This document shows positions 11,985 to 23,365 of a stretch of 64,000 nucleotides of DNA, one piece after another; the first letter of the stretch is position 1, and every line of letters begins with the position of its first letter. Both the position numbers and the translations under genes were made by a program. Source of the stretch: Triticum aestivum (lineage: Eukaryota > Streptophyta > Magnoliopsida > Poales > Poaceae). The notes under the pieces are model-generated. The model saw nothing but the letters and a program-made list of their open reading frames with translations. It made no database searches and was not told the origin of the DNA. The stretch lies in NCBI RefSeq assembly GCF_018294505.1, contig NC_057802.1:556759948-556823947 (forward strand), written 5' to 3'.

Positions 11985-14520
11985 TCAAGAAAGGTTAGCC
12001 TTGCGGGGGAACTGCTGCGCAAGCTGCTGAGCAAGGCTGTGAGACCGGCCTAGCATGTCGGTCATAGCTTCCAGGTGTAGCTGTTTAGCGATGAGGTTCT
12101 CATTGGTGTTCTCCGCAATCTTTCTTAGAGATAGGACTTCAAGTCGAAGTTGAGTTGCAGAATGCCTTTCTGCTAGAACTTGGGACTGAAGAAGTCGAAC
12201 TGATTCAGACAACGAATTCTGTGAGCTTGTCTGACTGTTAGTCTCAAGTAACTTGAACACTGCATCAAGACAAGACTTTGGGGTTGTCTCGCTATCTTCA
12301 AGATGTTTTGCCTTCTTTGCTGCAATATATGTTGGGTTTGTCTCACAGCCTTCAGCAGACTTGTGCATGCCATCAGGCATATCACCCTGAAACAAAGCAG
12401 AGAGATGACAGGTTTTGCACGTGTATAAACAAAGATGATAACTGTTCTGTCAATTCTATCCAATTTCAAATTAGAAAATAAAGAGTAAGTTCAAAATACC
12501 AATAGCATAATTTGGCATTGTTCATAATGTGGGGAGCTTCACCACACTACTGGATTACCATGTCAACATAACAAGCATAGATGAAGGGCAAAGAAAATCA
12601 TTGTATCTATTTTGGATAATGTGCATGGCATGTTGTTCATATCATCAGCCACATCAGTAAGATAAAACAGGAGATAACAAGTGCAAACGTGGGCTGCTTC
12701 ACCACACACTGGATTATAGATCCACAAAAACAAGCATACATATAGGGAGTATTAAGTAATGTGCGTGGTATGAATAAGGAATTTGGTTTTACAAGTAAAA
12801 CTTACAACTTACAGTTCTTACGAACATGCATTTTGGTAGAAACAGCAAACTAAACAGCAGTAAACGATAGGGAGTATGAGCAAATTAAACAGCAGTTGAG
12901 GATAAAGGCTTTAGAAGGACTGACTTACATTAACAGTTAACACCGGCTTTATAATGCCCTTCTCCATGTCAAGGGAAGGATAACTCAAGAATTTCAGCAC
13001 AGAATCTTCTTCATAAGCATTGCCTGTACTCTACATTTTGTAGAGAGTAATTATAGATATGATAATACTGGAAGGGATAGAGGATAATGAAGATAAGATG
13101 CAGACTGATGCTACATAATCAACTACCAATCCCTGGAAGTACAAGCGTTACAGGACAAAATGTACTGACAAGAGCAATGGGCTACACTTCTGCACTGGCA
13201 TTGTCTATGTATTCTACTTGTTGGTAAGATTAAATATAGATCTGATCTTTTTTAGTAAATGGTGGGTGAGGGAGATAAGATGCAGAATGCTACAAAATGA
13301 ACCAATCCCTCTTCCCATAATACAAGAGTGTTTTGAACACTGGTGTACTATACAAAACGTTCTTATATTATGGGACGGAGGGAGTAGTTGTTAATGTAAG
13401 TACAATGATAGACCACGTTCAGTCCTTACAAGAGGACTGCAGAGCTAAACCTCTTCAAAAGCATTGGGTTGATTCTAAATTTATGTAAGAGTCCATACGG
13501 ATCTTATAATGTCCACCAAATGGACGATTACGAGGCTAACATGTGCAATGATGCTACATAATCAAACAACTATGAAAGTAAGTATGGTCATACAGGGCAA
13601 GAGGTACTCACAAGAGCAATGCAGTGTGCAGTATAGTTGCGAGATTCTGTGGTCCCTTGAGAATGAATGTTCTTCTGCTAACAGTTTTCGTACAAGTGAG
13701 ACATTAAGGCAAATGTAGAAATGTAGTTCAAATTGTGATGTGATATCATAGACAGTACCTTACGCTGCAGCCGAGACCAATGTGTAACAAGATTATTCTA
13801 GTCACCGTCGGATAAATGTAGCACCGGAGACTTTACAGAAATTTCGTTCAGAGGCTTGCCATCGAAGTGCGCTTGCCTCTGGTAGGAACGATACTTCATC
13901 AACGAGTGCTTGAAAAGCGCAACCAACCCTTGCTCGTCATCACAATCCAGTTTGCTCCTCGCCTATTTAAAAGAATGAAATCTTGTGTCTTCTGTCAGCA
14001 GAAACATATGCAGTAATGACCATGAATAACATTAGTACATTACTTACGAGTAAGTTGCGGAGCAAGACTGGAAATTGTTCTGTGTCTGGGTATAATCTTT
14101 CCATGAAGGAAAGATGCGCACAAAGTTCCTGACAACAACATAAGCTTCGTCTTCTAAACTGGGAAGAAATGGAACAGGGGTCCTATTTGCTGCAATTGGG
14201 GCTCTCTCTGGTTCGAAAAGGGATTTGGCAACTGGATTTGGTGTACTCTTTGCTGGAATGGGGGTTTTGCGTCGTACAACTGGTGCTATGTCAACTGGCA
14301 TAATCATACTGTTTGCTGCAGTTGGGGTCTGCTGAGTTGGGGCATCAGAAATGACCAGTGTAGTAAGGCTAGAGTCTGCTAGAGTTGGGGTATTTTGTGG
14401 GTCAGGTGATATTGCAACTACACCTAATGGGCTATTTGATTTATCAGGTGCCACTACCTTTTCCAAATACTTTGCTTGTGCTCCTCCACGATCAGCAATC
14501 GCCCTCTTCCTTTTGAACGT
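11985..14520 (-). pseudogene. TNPA-like plant transposase gene (Transposase_24, Ptta/En/Spm type), broken
   Basis: Exons on the minus strand, by splice signals and similarity to the CACTA-3 gene: 14520-14048, 13962-13759, about 13677-13612, and 12389-11985. They encode a Pro/Thr-rich segment, the domain core (LVALFKHSLMKYRSY, then VLHLSDGD), a segment with TTESRNYTAHC matching the family's TTGSRSYxAH motif, and a C-terminal coiled coil (LLQSQVLAERHSATQLRLEV). TNPA-type proteins bind subterminal repeats and help the TNP2 transposase. A TAG at 13800-13798 replaces the Trp expected after SDGD, so the copy is non-functional. The 5' end was lost at the Gypsy junction (14745). Confidence 0.7.
13305..13384. 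mobile_element. Stowaway-like MITE (~80 bp)
   Basis: A short palindromic element ending TATTATGGGACGGAGGGAG followed by TA, with a diverged left end (ATCCCTCTTCCCATAATA). It resembles the common Triticeae Stowaway group and sits in an intron of the TNPA-like gene. Confidence 0.65.
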
Positions 14521-14763
14521 CTGATACAAAAGAACAGCATTTGAATGGATAAATATGGTATGATGACAGATGGAATATGTACTGAAAATGGATAGGCAGG
14601 GCGTATTCACATACACGATGTGTAAACTAAGCTAATGGCAGTTCAACAAAGTAGAAGCAATGCAAAGCATGAGTTGCAAGATATTTGCGAGCAATGTAAC
14701 CTTGGAAAGTTAGAGCAAGTACCTTGATGGGTGAATAAGATAGGGCCACCCCGTCGATCTGCC

Positions 14764-14771
14764 TATAAATA
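14764..14771 (+). promoter_or_regulatory. TATA box of the Gypsy 5' LTR
   Basis: TATAAATA within CTGCCTATAAATAGAGGCC, followed by a C-rich, CT-dinucleotide leader typical of grass promoters. The identical motif is in the 3' LTR at 24661-24668. Confidence 0.6.
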
Positions 14772-15735
14772 GAGGCCCCGAGCTTCAACTCGAGCACCCA
14801 CCATCCCTGCACCCCCCCTAGAGCAAGCCTAGCCACTGGAAGAGCCCCGAGGAGGTCTCCTTCCTCGACTCCGGCCGCCGCGACCCGCCACGGGATCCAG
14901 CCCGATTCGCCCCCGTGTGTGCTCCTCCGCCCCCATTCTCTTGCCAGTAGCTTCACCTTTCATCCCTCGTTCTGACCCGCGCCTCAATTCGTAGTTTGCA
15001 GCCCTCCACCGGAGTTCCCCATCCTCACCCGAGCCGCCGTCTGCCGGAGATAGTGTCGCCGTCGACGTGGTGCTCCCCGTTGGACGAGTCCACCACCCAC
15101 CGACGCGGAAGAAGACGCTGAAGCTCTTGGTACCCTCCGTTTCTCCTAACTCGCCGTGGTTCGACGCCGGCGTCCACCGCAGTCTTCGGGCGCCGGCGAG
15201 CTTTTTAAACCTGACAGGTGGACCCCGCCTGTCAGCCTCTATTCTATTCTCCTTCGAACCGTTTTCTGTTGGCGCCTTCGGGCAAATACGTTTTCTCCTT
15301 TGCGCTTGCGCATTCCCAACCGAAGCGTTTTCTGTTTTCTCAGTTAAAACCCTGGAACTTTTCTGTTTCATTACAGATAAGTCCCTGGACAGAAACCTTT
15401 ATAACTTTTTAATAAAAAGGTATTTTTGAGTGATTCTTTTTCTGACAATCTTCAAATTTTGTCTAGTTTTTTATGGGATTTATTTGAAAAATATTTGGAG
15501 AAGTTTCTGTGCAAGTGTTGGTTTTCACGTTAGTACCCGTTTCGTGATTGCCGTAGGTTCCGGGAGAGGTGAAGGAGCCGCGAACTTCGCCGAGCTAGAC
15601 TCCGACTTCTCCGAACCAGGCAAGCATGTTTTGAACATTTGATATGACAGGTGTTTTACATGTTCACGTGAGAGTTTGTGCGCGGCATATGAGTGTCGGT
15701 AAATACCTCGTTGCTTGTAAGGCAACGACCCGGTT

Positions 15736-16049
15736 GTTCCAAAGTCGCGATGATCTCTGATGAGAGATGGCCTAATCATGTGGTGACATGAAGGGCAGCA
15801 AGGTGGTACTGTTGTAGCATACCAGCCTTGCGTCATCCGACTTTCTCCGACGTTAACGTGGTTGGAGCCACGTTATCGTTCCTTTCCCGCATGTTCCAAA
15901 GTTGCGATGATCTCTGATGAGAGATGGCCTAATCATGTGGTGACATGAAGGGCAGCAAGGTGGTACTGTTGTAGCATACCAGCCTTGCGTCATCCGACTT
16001 TCTCCGACGTTAACGTGGTTGGAGCCACGTTACCGTTCTTTCCCCTTCC
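15736..16049 (+). repeat. Two tandem 157-bp repeats in the 5' LTR
   Basis: Copies begin at 15736 and 15893 (GTTCCAAAGTYGCGATGAT) and are nearly identical. The same duplication is in the 3' LTR (about 25634-25947), so it predates insertion. Confidence 0.85.
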
Positions 16050-16634
16050 GTGCTACCACATGTCTCATTGCCAGGATGCGGTTTAGTAAGTTGGTAACCT
16101 CTTTCCGTGTACACACCAAACAGAGAGGCCGGGATGATGGTACCTTGGCCCAGGATTAAAGCCAGTCATCCGGTCAGGGGGCATGGGTGTTTCCGGTTGG
16201 GACCGAGAGGGGGGCACCCCCTTAGAGCGCGCGTATAGAAATTTGATCCCATGCTACGCGAGGTTGTAGCCTCCCCGTCTCAAGGTTTTTCTTGAACGTC
16301 GCCGAGGGTGATCCCTGGCTTCGGATGGTTGAATTGGGTGTGTACTGGTTAGACGTGTTTCTTCCAAAACACCGTAGACGGAACTAGTCCCCGTGACTAC
16401 TGAAATCCGTTGGCTGTGGTTAAGTACAAACTCTGCAGAGTCAATTCCTTCCAAATCATCGTATCCATGATCAAGTAATGAAAACATTATATCCATATCT
16501 ATCCGCGTGGAAAACTTGTCCCCGGTGAACAAGCTCAAGTGGTAAATTCAGTTTTATTGTTATTCCTGTGGATGGACTAACTTTATATTTGTCGGATGCT
16601 TGTTTCCGAACTATTGTATTATTGAGCTGTGATT

Positions 16635-17034
16635 TAAGCCCTTTATGTGACGTCGCGCAGACGTCCGACTGTGGCGTGTACTTGTTTCTCACTTTAAATA
16701 TAAGCCCTTTATGTGATGTCGCTCAGACGTCCGACTGCGGCATGCACTGTCTTTATTTTCTGTTATAAGCCCTTTATGTGGTGTCGCCCCGACGCCCGAC
16801 TGTGGCATTATTATTCCGCATTTTCCGCTCGAGGAGTCTTTCAGACACTCGTTTGGCACCAGTATTATTATTCCGCATTTTCCGCTCGAGGAGTCTTTCA
16901 GACACTCGTTTGGCACCAGTATTATTATTCCGCATTTTCCGCTCGAGGAGTCTTTCAGACACTCGTTTGGCACCAGTATTACTATTCTGCAGTTTCCGCT
17001 CGAGGCGTCATTCAGACCCTCGCTTGGCACCCAG
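16635..17034 (+). repeat. Minisatellites in the 5' LTR (~66-bp x3 and 57-bp x4)
   Basis: Three diverged units with the core AAGCCCTTTATGTG and GACGTCCGACTG (16635-16805) are followed by 57-bp units with GCTCGAGGAGTCTTTCAGAC from about 16806. Three of the 57-bp units are near identical, and a fourth (to 17034) is diverged. The 3' LTR has only three 57-bp units (about 26706-26878). Confidence 0.85.
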
Positions 17035-17619
17035 TATTTATTATCTCTATGTCTGATCGCACTGGTTAACTTGTTCATGTGCTTCATGTTTACATTTGTT
17101 ATATCTTATGTCCGAACTGTCTTGCGAGTACTTTCATAGTACTCACCTGGCTTGTTGATTTGGCCAGATGTTGACGAAGGCGATCTCTTGGATGAAGAGT
17201 TTGATAGCGCGTCCGATGCCTAGAGGAGTCCCAGTCAGTCCTGCGCGATCCCGGATATTGGTCACTTGTATTGTATACGCTTCCGCCACCCGCAATAAGT
17301 CTTCTCGAGCCTCACTCCGACGCTCGCAGAGTTGTAGTCTTCTGGAATCATATCACTCGCTTCGCGATCATATTTCCACCACCGTTATTATCGTGAGTTA
17401 GTAGTTTGCCACCCTATCCGCTGTCTTGTTTTAGCGGCGTGCATGTAATAAATTGTTGGGCAGTCTCTGCTCAACCTTGTATTATATTTAGTACTCCTGG
17501 TATTTTTCTTCTGTGACCAAGATATTGTCTACCAGTGAGAAGGAATTCTTCCTCGCTGGTCCGTAAAAGGGATTGGTCTCTCAATAATTATTTTATTGAA
17601 AAACCGGTCGTGACAAGCT

Positions 17620-17637
17620 TGGTATCAGAGCCAGGCT
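17620..17637 (+). other. Primer-binding site of the Gypsy element
   Basis: TGGTATCAGAGCCAGGCT, four bases after the LTR end, complementary to initiator tRNA-Met. It fixes the 5' LTR end at 17615. Confidence 0.9.
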
Positions 17638-17781
17638 GACTGTAGGAAGCCACTAGGTGCGATCGCTAATCGGTTATTAGCGTCTTTTGTGCTTTTTCAG
17701 CATTTTGCAATTGTAGCTATTTTCTGTTGGTCATCATAAATTTATGACATGACTACTCAGAATTTTTGCCTACTTTTGTAG

Positions 17782-18588
17782 ATGGCTGGCAGCAGCTGTG
17801 AGAATCGAGTGTTCACCAACGTGCCCGAGGGGTTTGTCAAGCTCCTCGTCTCCATCACCAAGCTCGCGATCGGGCCAGCAGCTCGCCCGGAGTTCACACT
17901 CTATCAGCACAAGCTCAGTGACGACGTGTCTATGCACCAAGCTGTGGTGCAGTTCAAGGGAGGACGTTCTGCTGCTCGCCACTTCCGTTTTGTGGGAAGG
18001 GCCATGCCTACGGAGAGGCATGCCATGCAGATGGCTGCCCGTGAGGCGATAGCTCGCCTTCGGGACATCCTTCCTACGATGAAGACTCGTCGCTACCGCT
18101 ACCTCCCATGCCATGTGCCTTACACCAGCCACTATGCGTTCGCCTGCCATCGGGGAGAGCGAGATGAAGCCATCGAGATGGTTGTGGAGTATCTCAAGGC
18201 TCTGGAGGAGTCTTTCGACAACCTCGTAGATGATCTTGTGGCTGCCCGCATGGACTTAGTCCGGGGCGGTCCTGCCAGCAGGAAGGAGCTTCTCCACACG
18301 GCGCCGCCCCTGACATTCGTCTCGTCTTCAGCCTCTTATGCACCGGCCATTTTGGCCACTGCTCGCCGTCTGCCTACCACCGAGGAGTTCGACCGAGTCA
18401 TCGCTCCTACTCCAGTCAGAGCCGCACCGCCTGCCGCACACGCTCTACCACCAGTCGCCCCCGCACCATCACCGCAGCGCAGCGTCACGCGCCAGGAGCC
18501 AGCTAGAGAGGAGGTGGAGGTTGACTCTCCTGGACCGCTGAGCCTTGCCATCGGCAAGGGGAAGGAGATCTTCACCATCTCCGACTGA
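17782..18588 (+). CDS. Extra ORF between primer-binding site and gag, possible dsRNA-binding-like fold
   Basis: An intact 268-residue ORF on the same strand as gag, starting 145 bases after the primer-binding site and ending about 320 bases before the gag ATG. It is not part of the standard Gypsy gene set. Residues ~35-95 follow the order expected of a dsRNA-binding domain: PEFTLYQHKL (strand), MHQAVVQFKGG (strand), RHFRFVGRAMP (strand), then HAMQMAAREAIARLRDILP, like the AA-rich final helix. The middle (residues ~120-165) is helical, and the last 90 residues are Pro/Ala-rich and then acidic. It is the only intact long ORF in this element. The fold is my inference from pattern; a plant-specific domain of unknown function is equally possible. 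Confidence 0.6.
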   Translation: MAGSSCENRVFTNVPEGFVKLLVSITKLAIGPAARPEFTLYQHKLSDDVSMHQAVVQFKGGRSAARHFRFVGRAMPTERHAMQMAAREAIARLRDILPTMKTRRYRYLPCHVPYTSHYAFACHRGERDEAIEMVVEYLKALEESFDNLVDDLVAARMDLVRGGPASRKELLHTAPPLTFVSSSASYAPAILATARRLPTTEEFDRVIAPTPVRAAPPAAHALPPVAPAPSPQRSVTRQEPAREEVEVDSPGPLSLAIGKGKEIFTISD

Positions 18589-18910
18589 GAGCACCGAGTA
18601 GCCGCGTGTTATGTCTGCCTGTATGATGTGTTGTTTATTCTGTACGCTAGTTTGTATTGGTGTGTTTGCTGCCTTCCGGAGTAGTACGCTAGTTTTAATA
18701 ACATGCCAGGATGTGTACGCGCATCCTGAGTGCTGTATCATGTGTTTGCTTTTCGCATGTAAGTTTTATGTTAAGCACTTCTTCTCCATGAAAAATCATT
18801 TGTGTTTCTTTGAAAACCTTGAAGCCTTTTGATTATTGCCTTTGCGAGATTTTTCTTGTGCTACACAGTTTTTCTCATGGGTTTTGCAAATAATACCCCA
18901 GACTGGAAAA

Positions 18911-21900
18911 ATGTCTCGCCCGTGGACTCGCTCCATGCCCAATCAGCCAGAAGAGGTTTACGGGACACAGACCAGCAACAATTTCACTCAGGGTCAGTCC
19001 AGCCAACAGGACAGCGAAGCAGCACTGTCTCAAGTATGCCGTCTCTTCGAGCAAAGCCAGCAACAGCACCAAGAGATGATGAACCATGTCATCAACATGG
19101 GAAACCACCGTGAACCCTATCAACCCCATTCCAAGTTATCTGAGTTACAGAAGACTCGCCCCTCAACTTTTGCTCACACCGACAGACCACTGGAAGCCGA
19201 CGATTGGCTTCGTGAGATTGAAAGGAAACTGATTATTGCTCAGTGCTCAGATCATGAGAAGGTGCTTTATGCACCACACTACCTTACTGGAGCAGCCGCA
19301 GCATGGTGGGAAAACTTCCTACACATGCATCCCAGGGAACACAACATCACCTGGGAAGAGTTCAAGGAAGGCTTCCGTGGGGCACACATCCCCAGGAGCA
19401 TCCTAAAGATCAAGAAGAGAGAGTTTGATGACCTGAAGCAAAGAGGCATGTCAGTGACAGAGTACAATGGTCAGTTCACCCAGCTGTCTCGTTATGCCTA
19501 CGACGAGCACATGACAGAAAGCAAGAAGATGGAAAAATTCCTGGACGGCCTGGCACCAGCACTAAGATGCCAACTGATTGTGCACACCTTTCCGGATTTT
19601 AAGACGCTGGTGGACAAGGCCATCACCTTGGAGAATGAGCGCCGTAGTCTGGAAGATATCCGTAAGCGGAAGAGGGACAAGACGACTCTTGCCCGCAGCA
19701 ACCGAGGCAAGACTGAGGTCCCAAGGACAGACACAAGGAGATCCACGACTACTGAGCCAAGGCCCGTCGGACAGTTTCATGCCAGGGACAAGGAGTTCAC
19801 ATACCGTCCAGGGGTCACCTGCTATGCTTGTGGTCAACAAGGGCATTATGCTAAACAGTGCCCGAAGCCAAGAGACTCGGCACCCAAGCCGAACAATGGT
19901 GGAAACAATCCAGCCCCCAAGCGCAACAACTTCAACCCCAGCAACAACCACAGGAAGGGTCACCTGAACCATGTGACCAGGGAAGAAGCGCAGAATGCCC
20001 CAGACATCGTGCTCGGTACGTTCCCTGTCAACACAGTACCTGCCACGGTTTTGTTTGATTCTGGAGCTTCCCATTCGTTCGTTTCGAAGAGTTTTGTTTC
20101 GCAACATGGTTTTCCGATACTTCCCTTGGAAAAATCTATGATCATCAAGTCCCCCGGAAATAAGCAAATCGCTCAAGGTTACTGCCAAGGAGTGGTCATT
20201 GAGTTCGAAGGACTACAATTCCACGCGAATCTCATCGTGTTGGAAAGTAAAGGACTGGATGTCATTTTAGGGATGGACTGGTTGACCACCAACAAAGGAT
20301 TCATTGACTGTTTCAATCGGACAGTGATTCTCACTCACCATCACGGCAAGACTATAAGAGTTTCCGCTCAAGAAAGGCCACGATCACAGAAACCAAAACT
20401 GAACAAAATGGACATTGCAGAACTGAGAAAAGTTCCAGTGGTATGCGAGTTTCCTGATGTGTTCCCTGAAGAACTACCAGGCATGCCACCAGACCGAGAG
20501 ATCGAATTCAGCATCGAACTAGCACCTGGCACCGCTCCCATCTATAAGAAGCCGTATAGAATGGCACCCTCAGAATTGGTGGAGTTGAAGAAGCAGATAA
20601 AGGAATTGTTGGACAAAGGATTTATTCGAGCCAGCTCCTCACCTTGGGGTTCGCCTGTGTTGTTCGCCAAAAAGAAAGATGGGACACTGAGGCTGTGCAT
20701 AGACTATCGAGCCCTTAATATAGTCACCATCAAAAACAAATATCCGATGCCACGAATAAATGATTTGTTTGACCAGCTCGCACAAGCCAAGGTATTCTCA
20801 AAAATTGATTTGAGATCGGGATATCACCAACTGAAGGTACGGACAGAAGATATCCCCAAGACAGCATTCACTTCCAGATATGGGTTATACGAGTTCACAG
20901 TGATGCCTTTTGGACTAACGAACGCCCCCGCATATTTCGTCCACCTCATGAACAAAGTGTTCATGAAATTCATGGACAAATTTGTGGTGGTATTCATTGA
21001 CGACATTCTGGTTTACTCGAGGACACCAGAAGAACATGCTGAGCACCTCAGAATTGTTTTGGGAGAATTGAGGAAACATCAGTTGTACGCCAAATTTAGC
21101 AAGTGCGAATTTTGGCTAAGACAAGTTGGTTTCTTGGGCCATATACTGAACCAAGAAGGCGTGGCCGTAGACCCAGAAAAAGTCAAGGCCATACTGGACT
21201 GGAAGCCACCCGCCAATGTTACTGATGTGCGGAGTTTCCTGGGAATGGCCGGATATTACAGAAGATTTATTGAAGGATTCTCCACTGTGGCAAAACCTAT
21301 AACACAGTTACTCAAGAAGGACAAGAAATTTGTATGGACGGAAGCATGCGAGCAGAGCTTCCAAGAACTCAAGAAGAAGCTGACAACCGCACCAGTCTTA
21401 ACTGTGCCAGACATACACAAGAGCTTTGAAGCGTATTGTGACGCGTCCCGAAAAGGTCTCGGATGCGTGCTAATGCAGATGGCAAAGTTGTCGCATATGC
21501 CTCCAGGCAGCTGCGAAAACATGAGGAAAATTACCCAACACATGACTTGGAGCTAGCAGCAGTCATACATGCACTCAAGGAGTGGAGGCACTTTCTGTTG
21601 GGAAATCGCTGTGAAATATATACGGACCATAAGAGCCTCAAATATATTTTCACACAGCCAGAGCTGAATTTACGCCAACGACGCTGGTTGGAACTGGTCA
21701 AGGACTATGACGTCGGTATTCACTACCATCCAGGGAAAGCAAATGTAGTGGCCGATGCCCTTAGTCGAAACCCCAGCCCGGACAATGACGGTCCGCAAAA
21801 CTTGAGGCCTGAGTTTCAGCGAGAGTTCGCTAGGCTCAACATGATGTTAGTCTCTGAGGGCACCGTATCGAACCTGGAGATACAACCCACCCTGGTGGAA

Positions 21901-23353
21901 CAAATTAAGAAGGCTCAACAGGGACATCCCAGCATCGAAGGTATAAAGAAGAAAATGAATCTTAGTAAGACTTCAGAGTTCGTCACCGACAGTGAAGGAA
22001 CATTATGGTACCGAGACAGACTTTGCGTACCTAACATTGAGGAACTCAAGCAACAGATCTTGACGGAGAGCCACACCGCTCCATACTCGATCCATCCTGG
22101 AGGAACCAAAATGTACAAGGACATTCAGGAAAGATTTTGGTGGCACGGTATGAAAAGAGATATAGCCACATTTATTGCTTGTTGCGATTCATGTCAGCGC
22201 ATCAAGGCCGAGCATCAAAAGCCAGCAGGGCTACTCCAGCCAAACAGAATACCGGAGTGGAAATGGGATGAAATAGGAATGGATTTCATCGTCGGATTAC
22301 CCCGATCACAGCATGGGAATGACGCCATATGGGTCATCACAGACCGACTAACCAAGGTTGCTCATTTCATTCCCGTGAAGACTACCTACTCCACACAAAG
22401 ACTGGCAAAACTTTATCTCTCCCGTATAGTTTGTTTGCACGGAGTCCCAAAGACTATAATATCAGACCGAGGCACCCAATTCGTCTCCAAATTTTGGGAT
22501 CACCTACAACAAGCTCTGGGCACGCAACTAGCTTTCAGTACAGCATACCACCCTCAGACTGATGGACAAACGGAACGTGTGAACCAAATCCTAGAGGATA
22601 TGCTAAGAGCCTATGTGCTCACCTATGGATCCAGTTGGGAAGAGAGTTTGCCGTATGCCGAATTTGCTAACAACAACAGTTACCAAGCCAGCTTGCAAAA
22701 TGGCACCCTTTGAAGCATTGTACGGACGAAGGTGTCGTACCCCACTGAATTGGTCAGAAACAGGTGACAGCCGTATCTTTGGCCCAGACATGCTTAAAGA
22801 GGCCGAGGAGAAAGTTAAGCAGATCAGGGACAGACTCAAGACAGCACAGAGCCGACAAAAGAGCTACTATGATCAGAAGCATCATGAGGTCAGCTTTGAA
22901 CCTGGTGATTCCGTATACCTCCGAGTATCTCCTATGAGGGGTCTGCAACGGTTCAAAATAAAGGGGAAGCTAGCCCCAAGATTCATTGGACTATTTTGTG
23001 TAAAGGCACGAAGAGGCACGGTAGCCTACCAACTAGACCTCCCCAAGGAGCTGTCAGACGTCCATGACGTATTCCACGTCTCACAGTTAAGAAAATGTGT
23101 GAGCAACCCAGAAAAACATGTGCCTCATGAGGACATTGATATGCAACCAGATCTCACCTACAGAGAAAGACCAGTAAAGATTTTAGAAGAGTCTGAACGG
23201 AGGACCCGTCAGAAAACGACAAAGTTTTTCAGGATTCAGTGGAGCAACCACACTGAGGATAAAGCTACATGGGAAAGGGAAGATTTCCTTCGAGCAGAGT
23301 ATCCATATCTATTTGAGGATCAGCAGAAATCTCGAGGACGAGATTTTTCCTAA
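18911..23353 (+). pseudogene. Gypsy gag-pol polyprotein with chromodomain, two frameshifts
   Basis: The start is taken at ATG 18911 (AAAATGTC); an in-frame ATG lies at 18836. In order: Retrotrans_gag (AAAAWWENF, near 19300), CCHC knuckle [14 protein letters not shown] (~19820), aspartic protease FDSGASHSF (~20056), RT ([11 protein letters not shown] ~20690; FIDDILVYS at ~20995, the YxDD box), RNase H (AYCDAS ~21430; TDHKSLKYI ~21625), integrase (HHCC-type knuckle with CCDSC, then DFIVGLP ~22280, SDRGTQF ~22465, HPQTDGQTE ~22551) and a C-terminal chromodomain-like stretch (RIQWSNH ~23230, ATWE). A one-base loss near 21478 in RNase H and a one-base gain in an A-run near 22700 shift the frame. 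The termini and catalytic motifs remain intact, so decay is recent. Confidence 0.9.
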
Positions 23354-23365
23354 GGGGGTAGGTGT

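Larger units (their letters stand above)
14746..17615 (+). repeat. 5' LTR of the Gypsy element, 5'-truncated (2870 bp)
   Basis: It aligns with 24643-27459 of the 3' LTR from CCACCCCGTCGATCTGCC to CCGGTCGTGACA. The first ~1277 bp of the 3' LTR have no counterpart here. Instead CACTA-1 DNA abuts at 14745. The deletion removed the LTR start, the target duplication and part of the TNPA-like gene. Confidence 0.85.

Noticed and set aside
14627..15371. Minus-strand ORFs in the LTR (109 and 180 residues)
   Set aside because: The region is the LTR promoter and leader; the same ORFs reappear in the 3' LTR at 24581-25269 and have no domain features.
16689..17087. ORFs on both strands across 16689-17087 with repeated residues (RVSERLLERKMRNNN type)
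   Set aside because: They are six-frame readings of the 57-bp LTR minisatellite; unit length 57 is divisible by three, so all frames stay open.
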